From: Nitrospinaceae bacterium
Lineage (GTDB): Bacteria; Nitrospinota; Nitrospinia; Nitrospinales; Nitrospinaceae
Length of the DNA: 64,000 nt
Assembly: GCA_029261535.1 (NCBI GenBank)
Contig: JAJDBF010000078.1
Span: 1 to 64,000, forward strand
Reading direction: 5' to 3'
In this document: positions 7,791 through 17,368 of the stretch, piece by piece
Position numbering within the stretch: the first letter of the stretch is position 1
How the letters are laid out: every line of letters begins with the position of its first letter
The notes under the pieces: model-generated
What the model saw: the letters and a program-made list of their open reading frames with translations, nothing else
What the model was told of the DNA's origin: nothing
The model's database searches: none
Translations under genes and position numbers: made by a program

Positions 7791-8705
7791 CTACTTGCTT
7801 TCTTTTTTCCACATCCAGGTCAGTTCATGTTTATTGTGATACAAGTGCTGAACACAGCTTCCGGGAATGGCGGCAAATTTATTAGCTATTGAGTAATCGG
7901 CCCCACCTTGAAACTTGAGGGTGGCTATCATGTGCCGCGCCACACCGCTCTCCACCCAGTGCTTCACCCACTCCAGCAGTTTTTCCGGATAACACACCAC
8001 ATCCGACAGTAACCAATCAACGCAGTCGTGGTCTTCCGGTTTTAAATTGAACGCGTTGCCCTTCTTGAATTCAACATTCGAGAGGTTCATCACTGTGTCG
8101 TCCAAGGGTGTGCGGTCGATGCTCAGTACCTTCGCGCCAAGTTTCGCCACAGTCCACGCCCAACCACCGGGCGAACCTCCAGCATCGATACAATATTCCC
8201 CATCCTGCGGATGCCTTTCCATCAGGGTGAACCCTTCCCACAATTTCAGGTAAGCACGGTTGGGCGGACCAGTCTTGTCTTCCTCAAACAACACTTCACC
8301 ATTAAAAAAGGGACTGGAACAATCCGACGCGGCAAGCATTGTATCTTTATCGAGTAAGGTCCAGGAACCCAGCGAAGCTTTCGGCAAGTCAGACGGAAAC
8401 GACAGGGGCTTGCCGGATACGTGCCGCAATTTTTCCTGAATGAGGGTTGACCGACGATGCAGATCGACTGCGTAACAGCACCAGTTGCGTTGAACTCCTT
8501 TTAATGTGCGGGCGGCGTGATTAATCGAGTCGATGGCGTGTATTGCCGGATTGTGCCAGACATTCTGCGCCCAGAATACTTTCTGCAAAGGGCAGTCCGT
8601 TAAAAACAATTGTCCATGGCGACCGATGATGCCTTGCAGTTCTTGCTCAAGTTGAAACTCGTAACCTTCCGCTGAAAGATAAGCTGACTTGATATTTGGA
8701 GCCAT
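7791..8705 (-). CDS. rlmM: RlmM-like (FtsJ-fold) rRNA 2'-O-methyltransferase
   Basis: About 304 residues. The C-terminal half is a Rossmann methyltransferase with the SAM-binding stretch CIDAGGSPGGWAW and a later LLSDVVCYPEK segment. The N-terminal half resembles the RNA-binding (THUMP-like) region of RlmM, which methylates the 2'-O of C2498 in 23S rRNA. The frame extends upstream to 8738, but ATG 8705 forms a TAATG overlap with the upstream gene, so I take it as the start. It converges on the DUF423 gene with a ten-base gap. Confidence 0.82.
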   Translation of the reverse strand: MAPNIKSAYLSAEGYEFQLEQELQGIIGRHGQLFLTDCPLQKVFWAQNVWHNPAIHAIDSINHAARTLKGVQRNWCCYAVDLHRRSTLIQEKLRHVSGKPLSFPSDLPKASLGSWTLLDKDTMLAASDCSSPFFNGEVLFEEDKTGPPNRAYLKLWEGFTLMERHPQDGEYCIDAGGSPGGWAWTVAKLGAKVLSIDRTPLDDTVMNLSNVEFKKGNAFNLKPEDHDCVDWLLSDVVCYPEKLLEWVKHWVESGVARHMIATLKFQGGADYSIANKFAAIPGSCVQHLYHNKHELTWMWKKESK

Positions 8706-9631
8706 TACGATTTGGCGTAGACGGGGAGCAGGAAGCACGCGGAATAGTCGATGCCTGGAGTTTCAGCTTCTATTACCATTTCCCAGTACAGGGCCGGGCG
8801 ATCACTCAAGCGGGTGGCGAGCTCTTTTTCATCAGGCAAGTCCCATTCCATTTTAAGTTGACCGTCTGCGCCAGAGGAAACATTTCGCATCACCCGTTCT
8901 TCCTCATAACGCTGATAGCAAACCACCCGCTCACTTCTGTTCTTGCCCGACCCACGAGTTTCATAAGCCTCCTCGACGGCTCTAAGTTTAATTTTCAACT
9001 GATCCATTTGCTGGGGAAGCCCCTTCAATATAAGATTCGTCCGTGTTCCTAGAAACAGGGGAAACTCAACAAACCTCAATCGGCTGTTGCCGTATTTATA
9101 AAATTGAAACAGTTTATAAAATGCCTGGTACCAAACTGCGATAATAATCAGATCGAACAGGCAGACAATAGCCACGACAAATCCGCCACCTGCTTTAGAC
9201 ATAAAAGCCCACCAGTTAAACGGGGAAAGAAACACCATAAAAAAGAGTCCAGCTAAAAAGGCATTCGCCACCTCTTTCTCTTTAGTTTCGCTTATGCCCA
9301 GGGGCTCCCAGTCATAATCCCACAACCAGGGTTTGCTCGGTTGGTGCTCTATTCCGGCTTCCAGCCTGACTTTACGGGACAACCCTTTCGCGCCATGGAT
9401 CATCAAAAGCATTCCCGGAAGGCCAAACATAAGACCGGCGGCACTCAACACCCACATCGGCGCATGGATTGATTTGGGATCAACTGGAATAACCTCAATG
9501 GAAATAAGAAAAATAAATACGCCCGCCGCTAAAAACGGGATCCCAAAAATAACAGAAGGCCAACCATGGATGGTGGTACTGCTTTGGGGTTTTGCATTCT
9601 TAATTTCACTGCGTCCGAATCTACCGCTCAA
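8705..9631 (-). CDS. membrane protein of unknown function, DUF3592-like architecture
   Basis: A 308-residue protein with four predicted membrane helices, in pairs at about residues 24-44 and 58-78 and again at about 122-142 and 148-172. After them comes a soluble C-terminal domain of about 120 residues ending in an AETPGIDYSACFLLPVY motif, which suggests an Ig-like or beta-sandwich domain. No catalytic residues are evident. Its stop overlaps the start of the RlmM-like gene (TAATG), so the two are translationally coupled although no functional link is obvious. Confidence 0.75.
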   Translation of the reverse strand: MSGRFGRSEIKNAKPQSSTTIHGWPSVIFGIPFLAAGVFIFLISIEVIPVDPKSIHAPMWVLSAAGLMFGLPGMLLMIHGAKGLSRKVRLEAGIEHQPSKPWLWDYDWEPLGISETKEKEVANAFLAGLFFMVFLSPFNWWAFMSKAGGGFVVAIVCLFDLIIIAVWYQAFYKLFQFYKYGNSRLRFVEFPLFLGTRTNLILKGLPQQMDQLKIKLRAVEEAYETRGSGKNRSERVVCYQRYEEERVMRNVSSGADGQLKMEWDLPDEKELATRLSDRPALYWEMVIEAETPGIDYSACFLLPVYAKS

Positions 9632-9666
9632 GGAAAACCCCTTTAATTTGTATCAAACATTGTGGA

Positions 9667-10527
9667 TCAGCAAGAAACCCCCGTCGGTTTTTGCCTGCGG
9701 TCAACACGACGGCGATGCACCGTAATAAAAAGAACAGAAGATAAAAACAGGAGTACCAGCAGATGAGGCCAGAGAGGCCCTGCTCCCCAGAACGGTGCAA
9801 AATTAATCATCCCGACAATGTCTCCTGAATAATGCTGAACCATCTGTCCATATTCCACCAGCAGGTGAACGGGAACCTGCCCGCCAGGACTTCCATTCAC
9901 CAGTGCCAGCGGGATGTCGAAGGTTTTTTCTTCGCCTGAACGCAGGGTGAGGCCTTTCATTTTCTGGAATGTTTTAGACTCAATCTCTGGCGGCAAAACC
10001 AGCATCATGCGAACATTCTTGAATGACGTGGACGTATTCCGCAGATTAACTTTGAGGAAAGAACTCTCCTCACCACCGCCTGCAACGATGCTCCCTTCGA
10101 TCTCCGAAGGTCGTGCCTCCTTGAAAAAAAAACTGTCCGTATGAACCAGAGAAATCGGTCTCACCGACTCTATATTTGGCTGATAGCGTATCATGGCAAC
10201 TAACGGATAACTGCCGTGGAGCCGGACGGGAGGGTGATCGTGATTTTTGAGGGTAACAGACTCGCCGGGATTCAGCCGATGGATACTGTTTAGCATCGCC
10301 ATGGTGTGATGAAAATGAAGCATCGGATGAAGATGATAAATCGGAGACGATCCAATATTTTTCAACGTCAGGGTAATGCCGACCCGACCCTGCTCGCTCA
10401 CCTCTGTCTGCGTCTTGATCTCTAAAGTGCCGATGGCCAGTGCTGGATTTGCCCCGAGGGCGCAAACCAGGAAGCAACACGCGAGCCATCCAACCGAGAG
10501 TTTCATAATCCGCCAGGTGAATTTCAT
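9667..10527 (-). CDS. secreted, membrane-anchored beta-rich protein, unknown function
   Basis: A 286-residue protein with an N-terminal signal peptide (cleavage likely after residue 31, NPALA) and a C-terminal hydrophobic helix at about 250-270 followed by an arginine-rich tail (HRRRVDRR). This predicts a periplasmic body tethered at its C terminus. Sequence such as GITLTLKNIGSSPIYHLHP and FLKVNLRNTSTSF is typical of CARDB/Ig-like beta-sandwich repeats. It lies 35 bases upstream of the four-helix membrane protein on the same strand and may form an envelope complex with it. Confidence 0.7.
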   Translation of the reverse strand: MKFTWRIMKLSVGWLACCFLVCALGANPALAIGTLEIKTQTEVSEQGRVGITLTLKNIGSSPIYHLHPMLHFHHTMAMLNSIHRLNPGESVTLKNHDHPPVRLHGSYPLVAMIRYQPNIESVRPISLVHTDSFFFKEARPSEIEGSIVAGGGEESSFLKVNLRNTSTSFKNVRMMLVLPPEIESKTFQKMKGLTLRSGEEKTFDIPLALVNGSPGGQVPVHLLVEYGQMVQHYSGDIVGMINFAPFWGAGPLWPHLLVLLFLSSVLFITVHRRRVDRRQKPTGVSC

Positions 10528-10670
10528 GGCTGGTATTTTAGCATAAGGTGCGCCACCGCCTGAATACGAGCTGAAAGGCCCGGCAAAGCCTCATCTCAGT
10601 TTTTTTCTGGATAAGCCGATACGTTATTGATACATTTAGAAAAAAAATTTACCTTTGCAGGATGCCGAAT

Positions 10671-11675
10671 ATGCCGAGACTCACTCTGCTTTTACTATCT
10701 ACCCTACTGTTCCTGTTTCCCGTTTTGTTATCAGCCCAGACGATGGTCGATTTTGCATCATCCGAGCTAAAAGCGGCGGAGCGTTTTCAGGACGGCGTTG
10801 ACCTGTGGCACACGGGAAATCGCAGGACGGCTATCGTCGCTTGGGAAGACGCAGTCAAGCTGAACCCCAACCTTGCCGAGGCTCACTACAATCTTGGCGT
10901 TGCGCTACGGGACCAGAAAATCTTACTTAAAAAGGACAATTGTTTCGACCATGACGACGTAGTGCAATGCCTGTCGGCCAAAAATCATTTATCGCGCGGG
11001 CCAGCGGCACCGTTAGAAAAAGCCCTTCGGTCATTAAAAGAAGCCACCCGCCTGAACCCGGAACATCCCAGGGCCGTTTACATGAAGGCAGTTATTGAAG
11101 GACAGCTTGAACGCTATGACCACGCCCAATTATCATTAGCCCAGCATCTGAAAAATGTTCCAGAAGATTTTAAAGGGCATTACCTGTTGTGTGTGACCCA
11201 CCGGGCCAAAGCAGAATACCGCAAAGCGATTTCAGCCTGCAAACGGGCCATAGCAGAAAAACAAGGTTATGTGGAAGCAGTCCATACGCTGGGCACCATT
11301 TACCTCACGCAAAAACAGTCTCACCAAGCTCTCGGATCATTCAAGGAAGTGATTCGTCTTAGACCCCGGTCACAGTCTGGCTGGTTCAACCTCGGCCTTG
11401 CGGAAAGCGGATCGGAAAATTTTATAGAAGCCATCAATGCCTACAAACGAGCCCTGGACCTGGGCCCGACAAAGGGTGCCATCAATTTGAATATCGGAGC
11501 CGCCTACGACGAGTTGGAAAAAGGTTCGCAGGCGATAGCGTTCACCCGCACCGCCAGGAAATTATTTTCTGAGAATCGTGAATGGCGGCAAGCCGCCAGA
11601 GCCAATGACAACCTGACCCGCTTCATGAACAAATACTGGGGCCTGCCTGAGAAAAAACCATTTTATTTGAATTGA
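10671..11675 (+). CDS. secreted TPR-repeat protein
   Basis: About 334 residues, with a hydrophobic signal sequence (LTLLLLSTLLFLFP) ending near residue 22. Tetratricopeptide repeats span most of the rest (for example AIVAWEDAVKLNPNLAEAHY and AINAYKRALDLGP). A cysteine-containing insertion around residues 85-110 interrupts the first two repeats. It is probably a periplasmic scaffold. An ATG at 10662 is also in frame, but AGGA at 10659-10662 is eight bases before ATG 10671, which favours the latter. Confidence 0.85.
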   Translation: MPRLTLLLLSTLLFLFPVLLSAQTMVDFASSELKAAERFQDGVDLWHTGNRRTAIVAWEDAVKLNPNLAEAHYNLGVALRDQKILLKKDNCFDHDDVVQCLSAKNHLSRGPAAPLEKALRSLKEATRLNPEHPRAVYMKAVIEGQLERYDHAQLSLAQHLKNVPEDFKGHYLLCVTHRAKAEYRKAISACKRAIAEKQGYVEAVHTLGTIYLTQKQSHQALGSFKEVIRLRPRSQSGWFNLGLAESGSENFIEAINAYKRALDLGPTKGAINLNIGAAYDELEKGSQAIAFTRTARKLFSENREWRQAARANDNLTRFMNKYWGLPEKKPFYLN

Positions 11676-11714
11676 TTTCTTATCAGATTTAATACCCATG
11701 TTTTGCAAACCACC

Positions 11715-12191
11715 TTACCGGCACTTGTATTTCTTCTTATCTACCTTCCTAAGGTCTGCATCCAGTTTTATAATATCTTCCAGGTAGTCTATCCGTTCAT
11801 TGGTAAGATCAATCGCATCCAGTGCCTTTTGGTGCTTCTTCGGATTGTCTTTAAACTTTTCAGCTTTTGCGATCCAGGCCTTAAGGTTTTTTTGATTCTT
11901 TACATTCTCCCGTTTATGCAAAACAACATGACTGCGCTTTTTGATAATTTCTTTTTTCAGCTTCGCATCCATTTCAATAAAACACTTCCAGCCAATGTCG
12001 GTGTTCTTGTATTCTCTTCTCGGTAGCTTCTTCTTTATTCCTTTGGGGATTTTCATCGGTGAATCGGTGAAATGAGTTTTTCCGTTTTCGTCCACCCATT
12101 TGTAAACTTTCGCATCGGCAGATCCTGAAAGAGCAAGGAGAACGGCCAAGCATAAACAAACACTGTTGATGGTTTTCATTAAATGAAGCAT
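11715..12191 (-). CDS. DUF4124-domain secreted protein
   Basis: About 158 residues with a signal peptide ending near SADA, followed directly by a DUF4124 module (KVYKWVDENGKTHFTDSP), a short beta-rich domain common in periplasmic proteins of proteobacteria and relatives. The rest is lysine-rich and helical with a terminal cysteine pair (Cys in DIGWKC and YKCR) that could form a disulfide. The frame extends to 12272, but a GGGAGG site seven bases before ATG 12191 fixes the start. Function unknown. Confidence 0.85.
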   Translation of the reverse strand: MLHLMKTINSVCLCLAVLLALSGSADAKVYKWVDENGKTHFTDSPMKIPKGIKKKLPRREYKNTDIGWKCFIEMDAKLKKEIIKKRSHVVLHKRENVKNQKNLKAWIAKAEKFKDNPKKHQKALDAIDLTNERIDYLEDIIKLDADLRKVDKKKYKCR

Positions 12192-12382
12192 GGCTGAACC
12201 TCCCTGCATAAAATGAACAAAACCTGATAGTTCCAATTTAAAAGGGTTAAATAGAAAAATCAATCCATTCATCCCTTACGCCTTTTATATGCCCCCGCTG
12301 ACCCTGCTCTCTCCCGGCTTGAGGATTTTATTGTGGAGTGCGATAATAAGAAGGTTAGTCTTTCATTGAGTTGTTTCTCCCC

Positions 12383-15300
12383 ATGGAATCCAGCAACCGA
12401 ATCCAGCAGTTTTTGAACGAAGTTCGCCGCCATCGCGCCCGCTTTTTTGGGTTCAACGGAGCCTATCTTTTTGCCACGGTGCTGACAGTCGGTTTCCTGC
12501 TCGCAAGTTTACTGGCATACACCCTGCCAGGGTTCGCCTCATTCCTGCCCACCTTCCTGTTAGTTTGGACACTCCCGGTCGGCTGGATAATATTCCGTTA
12601 TTTTGTGCGAGGCATGTTCGGTGATTTTTCCCAGGAATCAGCCGCGCTACTGGTAGAAGAAAAAACGGAGGGCCTGGAAAACAGCCTGATCAATTCGGTG
12701 CAGTTACAACCCTTGCTTGAAACACCACTTACCAATGCAAGTGGCGTTTCTTCCACTTTTGTCAAAGAACTGATGGACCGGACCAGTCGTCGGGTGGAGA
12801 CGCTGGAAGCCGAGGGCTTTCAGCCTCACAAAGAACTCTTTCGCAACCGCAATATATTTGTTGGCTTCCTCACCCTTCTTTCGGCCCTGTTTCTGTTCTG
12901 GCCCAATCTGTTTTCAGAAGGCCTGCGCAACTTGATGGCACCGACAGCAGAAGCCCAAATTGAACAGACACATCAAGCTACAAATTCAAATATCGATTTC
13001 TCTTCCCAAAGCGATGCCTTCCACCTTGAATCCCTGAAACTGACATTCAACTACCCGGCATACACACGATTAAAACAAGTCACGCTGGAACCCTCGGATG
13101 GAAAAATTCAAGTTCTGCCCGGAACGGAAATTGTGGTTTCGGTAAAATTTAATCGACCGGTAAAGAGTGCGGAGCTGGTTATCAGCAACCGCGATTTCTT
13201 ATCGATGTCTTCAAAAAATGAAGGTCCTTTGGAGGGACGATTTTTTGCAAAGAACAACGGGTATTACCAGTTTCAGGTCAACCCAGGCAATAACATCAAG
13301 ATCATGCTCCCCACGCACTACCCGATAGAGGTGGTGAACGACCAATCACCCAGCATCACCCTACTACTCGCAAACCCAAAACCGGTGTATCCGGCTAACG
13401 GGAAAATAAAAATGTTTTATGAAGCCCACGATGACTATGGGATTTCACGCGTAGACCTCGTCGCCGAGTCTGATGGCAGAATCCACAGAAAAACTATCCG
13501 ATCAGTAAAAGTTATCGAAACAGAACTCAAGGATGGTTTTAACTGGGATCTTGGGGCCATGCAATTTGAGCCGGGAGCGGAAGTTCGATATTTTCTTGAG
13601 GTGAGGGACAACGATAATATTCTTGGCCCCAACACCGGTCAGTCTGAAATGTTCACGTTTGAAATTCTGGATGAATTCAAAAAACGCGAAGACCTGTTGG
13701 CCCTACAGGAACAGCTATTGGAAAAAATGATCACCCTGCTGGCAGACACCCTGCTGTTTTCTCCGCAAAATATGGCACCCACTGTCAAGGGAATGAATTC
13801 AGTCAAGCAGAAAATGGGAAACCACACGGACCAGTTAATTGAAGTCATCCGCATCGCACAAACCATACAGGAGCAGGCCAAAAGCATTGACTCTTTTCCG
13901 CAAGCCTACCTGACACTTCTTAAAAACATGACACGTAGTTTTAACAGGATTCGCGAAGACCATATCCAGTCCATCAGCCGCCTGACGGATGCCATTGGCA
14001 ATGCCACGCCGGTAGGTCTTGATTTCCCTCCTGTACAAACCGTCAATTCCGCGTTGGTCACCCATCTTGAAACAGACATTCTACTCCTGGTAAAAATTAT
14101 TAATCGCGAGCGAATGGATCAGGTCCTCGATTTAAATGATGATCTTCAAAGCCTGGCAGATCAATTGAAAAAAGAACTTGAAAAAGCACGCGATCAGAAT
14201 AAAGGCCTGGACAAACCGCAATTTAAAAAAGCCTTGGATAAAATCCGCGAAACAATGCAGAAAATCATGGACCAGTTGGCCCGTCAAACTCAGGGGATGT
14301 CGGATGAATTCCTCAATCCCAACGCTATGGAAAACCTGGATATGAAGGAATTCAAAGCCTCGCTAGAAAAACTGATGGCCATGGTGGAAAAAGGCAACAT
14401 AGACCAGGCAATGAATGAAATGGAAAATATGATGAAGGACCTTCAACAGTTATCCCAGCAACTCGATCAAATGATGAATGATCAGGAAAACCTGATGGAC
14501 ATTCAGACAGTCAAAAAACTTGAAGAATCCCTGGCGAAAATCGAACAACTGGAGCGTGAGCAAAAAGGCTTGCTGGAGAAAACGTCCCAATTGAATAAAA
14601 AATTACGCTCCAAACAATCACGGCGTTTCGAGGACCGTCTCAAGGAGTTTTTTGCAAGCCTCAGAAAAGATGTGAATCAGATTCAAACCCTTCTCAGAAA
14701 TTCAGGAACCTTTCTCGAAGAACATGAACAGATGAAACAACTTGAAAGCCTGATGGACGAAGAGAGCCAACAGAAACAAAAAATTCTGGACCTCAACCAG
14801 CAAACCATTGATGCCTTGGCGGACCAAGCCCAGCAAGAAAAATTCAGCAACCTCAATAAGGCGCGCGAGGAACTTTCCGGGATCAATCAGAAGATCCAGA
14901 ACCTGCGTCTCAAGATGTTCCACGGTTTCAAGCGATTTCTCCCGCAACTAAAAGACCAGTATGACCGCCTGGAAGAATTCACCGAACTGCAAGACCTGTA
15001 CGAATTCGATGCCTTGTTCAAGAACACGTATCCTGAAATCTTCCGCTGGGACAACCATTTCCGGACGGCTCGGGATGCCCGTACCGATCTCAAGGACAGG
15101 TTGTCAGCTGACCTTAAGGAAGTCTCTCGGCTCAATAAGGAAATCTCGAAAAAACTTGGCACCATGCGACGTGATCTCCGGGCCGACTACCGGGCACTCA
15201 TCACCAAACCTGACCAGGACAATCTGAAATCCATGTCCAACAAGCAGGGTGAGTTGAAAGAACAGTCCAGTGAACTGGCTGATTCATTCCGAAAAATGCA

Positions 15301-15724
15301 ACAGGAAAACCCGATGGTGCCATCCATACTGAATCAAAAAATGAAAGGGGCTTCGCGCAATATGGGTGCCTCCCAAAACAACCTTGCCGGGCAGGATGTC
15401 CCGGAAAGCATCCGGTCTGAAAACAAAGCACTCAGGGACCTCAACGAAATAAAAGACCTTCTCCGGCAAATGCGCGATGGCGAAGGCAATGGGACGCCCC
15501 AGGAAAGCAGGCGCATGGCCAGGTTAGGAACGGGCCGCGCCCGCGACAACAATCCCGGTAGAGGCTCCATCCGCATGCAGAGAGAAAAAGTCGTCCTGCC
15601 TTCCGACGACCAGTACCATGTGCCTCAGCAATTCCGCGAAGAAATCCTCGAAGCCATGAAGCATCAGCATCCGCGCCAGTATGAAAAAATGGTCGGCGAG
15701 TATTACAAGGAGTTGGTCAAATGA
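12383..15724 (+). CDS. giant membrane-anchored coiled-coil protein, DUF4175-like
   Basis: A 1113-residue protein. The N terminus has two membrane helices (about residues 25-45 and 52-72) and a third near 158-176, a layout seen in DUF4175-type proteins. A beta-rich domain follows (about 200-420), with phrases such as YGISRVDLVAESDG. From about 425 to 1000 the sequence is long, charged, Gln/Met/Lys-rich coiled coil, and the tail is basic with the segment PQQFREEILEAMKHQHP. It likely spans the inner membrane and reaches through the periplasm. ATG 12383 is used; an in-frame TTG lies at 12371. It overlaps the next gene by four bases (ATGA). Confidence 0.85.
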   Translation: MESSNRIQQFLNEVRRHRARFFGFNGAYLFATVLTVGFLLASLLAYTLPGFASFLPTFLLVWTLPVGWIIFRYFVRGMFGDFSQESAALLVEEKTEGLENSLINSVQLQPLLETPLTNASGVSSTFVKELMDRTSRRVETLEAEGFQPHKELFRNRNIFVGFLTLLSALFLFWPNLFSEGLRNLMAPTAEAQIEQTHQATNSNIDFSSQSDAFHLESLKLTFNYPAYTRLKQVTLEPSDGKIQVLPGTEIVVSVKFNRPVKSAELVISNRDFLSMSSKNEGPLEGRFFAKNNGYYQFQVNPGNNIKIMLPTHYPIEVVNDQSPSITLLLANPKPVYPANGKIKMFYEAHDDYGISRVDLVAESDGRIHRKTIRSVKVIETELKDGFNWDLGAMQFEPGAEVRYFLEVRDNDNILGPNTGQSEMFTFEILDEFKKREDLLALQEQLLEKMITLLADTLLFSPQNMAPTVKGMNSVKQKMGNHTDQLIEVIRIAQTIQEQAKSIDSFPQAYLTLLKNMTRSFNRIREDHIQSISRLTDAIGNATPVGLDFPPVQTVNSALVTHLETDILLLVKIINRERMDQVLDLNDDLQSLADQLKKELEKARDQNKGLDKPQFKKALDKIRETMQKIMDQLARQTQGMSDEFLNPNAMENLDMKEFKASLEKLMAMVEKGNIDQAMNEMENMMKDLQQLSQQLDQMMNDQENLMDIQTVKKLEESLAKIEQLEREQKGLLEKTSQLNKKLRSKQSRRFEDRLKEFFASLRKDVNQIQTLLRNSGTFLEEHEQMKQLESLMDEESQQKQKILDLNQQTIDALADQAQQEKFSNLNKAREELSGINQKIQNLRLKMFHGFKRFLPQLKDQYDRLEEFTELQDLYEFDALFKNTYPEIFRWDNHFRTARDARTDLKDRLSADLKEVSRLNKEISKKLGTMRRDLRADYRALITKPDQDNLKSMSNKQGELKEQSSELADSFRKMQQENPMVPSILNQKMKGASRNMGASQNNLAGQDVPESIRSENKALRDLNEIKDLLRQMRDGEGNGTPQESRRMARLGTGRARDNNPGRGSIRMQREKVVLPSDDQYHVPQQFREEILEAMKHQHPRQYEKMVGEYYKELVK

Positions 15725-17307
15725 AAATCATTTCTAAACCTTGCGGCTACCTGCTACTGATCATTTTGCTGAATATTCCTGCTATCGCCCTGCCATCAAT
15801 CGCTAAAGCGGGTCTGCAGGAAGATTTGTACCAGGGTTATGAATTGGTCGATCAATGGAGAATCGATGAAGCCGAGGCATACGTCGAGGGGCTGGAAAAG
15901 ACCTATCCCAATTCTGGCGATGTTTATTTTCTAAAATCACGGGTGGAGTTTTTCAAGGGGAATTACGCTAAGGCCTGGTCCATACTAAAAGATGTCGATG
16001 ATACAGAAACCGTGGTGAAGGAGTTTAAAGGACTGGTCTCCCGAACCAAAAAAGCCTCAGCGAAATTTATCACCCATGAAACCGAGCATTTTAAAATCCG
16101 CTACATCGATGGCCCGGATGAAATCCTCATTCATTTTGCAGAGCAGGTTCTGGAGCAGTCCTACAAAATACTGGGAAGCATCATTGACTTTTATCCAAAA
16201 GAAAAAATCCTGATTGAGATTTATCCGGGGCGCGAGAATTTTTCAAAAATTTCGCCGCTGACGTTAAAAGATATCATGACCTCCGGCACGGTGGCTCTTT
16301 GCAAGTACCGTCGCATCATGATCATCACGCCAGCGTCCGCCCTTCGCGGCTACAACTGGATGGACACACTCAGTCACGAGTTTGTCCACTACCTGCTCAG
16401 TTCTGCCAGTCACAACAACGTCCCGCTATGGCTCCATGAAGGCATCGCCAAAAACCTTGAAGCCCGTTGGCGCGGCGGTGCACCGATGACCCCCATCATG
16501 GAAACCGTGCTGGCTTCGGGTATTAAAAATGATTATCTGGTGAAATTGAAAGACATGATGCCCTCCTTCGCCAAGCTGAAAAGCGCGGAAGACGTGCAAC
16601 TCGCTTACGCGGAAGTGTCGACCATGGTCGACACCCTCATCAAGTTGAAAGGGGCGACGATTATTTCCAAACTGGTCAAATCTCTCAAAAAAGGCAAAAC
16701 ATTTGAAGAGACGATTCAGCAGGAAGTCGGGATGACCCTACCTGAATTTCAGGCGACCTGGAAAAAGGACATCAAATCCAAAAAGATGAAAACCATTCCT
16801 GGCTTGCGCGTGCTCCGTTTTGAATTCAAGAAAAAGAACGGATCGGCATCCGAAAGCGAAGAAGATATCCCCAGTGCCTTTGATTCTATCGGAGGTAAGC
16901 GAACTCGGGATTTCATCCTGCTCGGTGATATTTTAAAAGAGCGCAACCGGATACCGGCAGCCATTATCGAATACGAAAAAGCGCTGGATTCGACGCGCTT
17001 CCTGTCTCCCATCCTGTACAACAAACTGGGCCGCACTTATCTACAGGAAAAACAATATGACAATGCAGAAAATTTACTGACCACCTCTCTCGGCTATTAC
17101 CCGGATTTCCCCACCACTCTGGTCAACCTTGGGGAACTGTATTTTCAGAAAAATCAGATGAGTCAGGCGGAAGATTTTTTTCAACGCGCCATCAAACTCA
17201 ACCCGTTTAATCCCTTTCTGCACAAACGCCTGATTTCCCTGTACCACAGTACCGGGCGCAAGGAAGAGTTGGCTTGGCAGGAGCGGTTGTACGGCTTTTT
17301 AAAATAA
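15721..17307 (+). CDS. secreted HExxH (peptidase MA-like) protein with TPRs
   Basis: A 528-residue protein with a signal peptide (cleavage near residue 30). TPR-like helices come first (about 35-110), then a gluzincin-type metallopeptidase domain with HEFVH at about residues 220-224 and the downstream WLHEGIAK segment that supplies the glutamate ligand. Further TPRs fill about 395-525. It is probably a periplasmic zinc peptidase or an inactive scaffold derived from one; the metal ligands are present. Its start overlaps the stop of the giant membrane protein (ATGA), so the two are made together. Confidence 0.88.
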   Translation: MKIISKPCGYLLLIILLNIPAIALPSIAKAGLQEDLYQGYELVDQWRIDEAEAYVEGLEKTYPNSGDVYFLKSRVEFFKGNYAKAWSILKDVDDTETVVKEFKGLVSRTKKASAKFITHETEHFKIRYIDGPDEILIHFAEQVLEQSYKILGSIIDFYPKEKILIEIYPGRENFSKISPLTLKDIMTSGTVALCKYRRIMIITPASALRGYNWMDTLSHEFVHYLLSSASHNNVPLWLHEGIAKNLEARWRGGAPMTPIMETVLASGIKNDYLVKLKDMMPSFAKLKSAEDVQLAYAEVSTMVDTLIKLKGATIISKLVKSLKKGKTFEETIQQEVGMTLPEFQATWKKDIKSKKMKTIPGLRVLRFEFKKKNGSASESEEDIPSAFDSIGGKRTRDFILLGDILKERNRIPAAIIEYEKALDSTRFLSPILYNKLGRTYLQEKQYDNAENLLTTSLGYYPDFPTTLVNLGELYFQKNQMSQAEDFFQRAIKLNPFNPFLHKRLISLYHSTGRKEELAWQERLYGFLK

Positions 17308-17368
17308 GGTACCCTGAGTTTCATTAACCCGCCAACGCGCAATTGTCCACCAAGGGAACTGGTCATCC

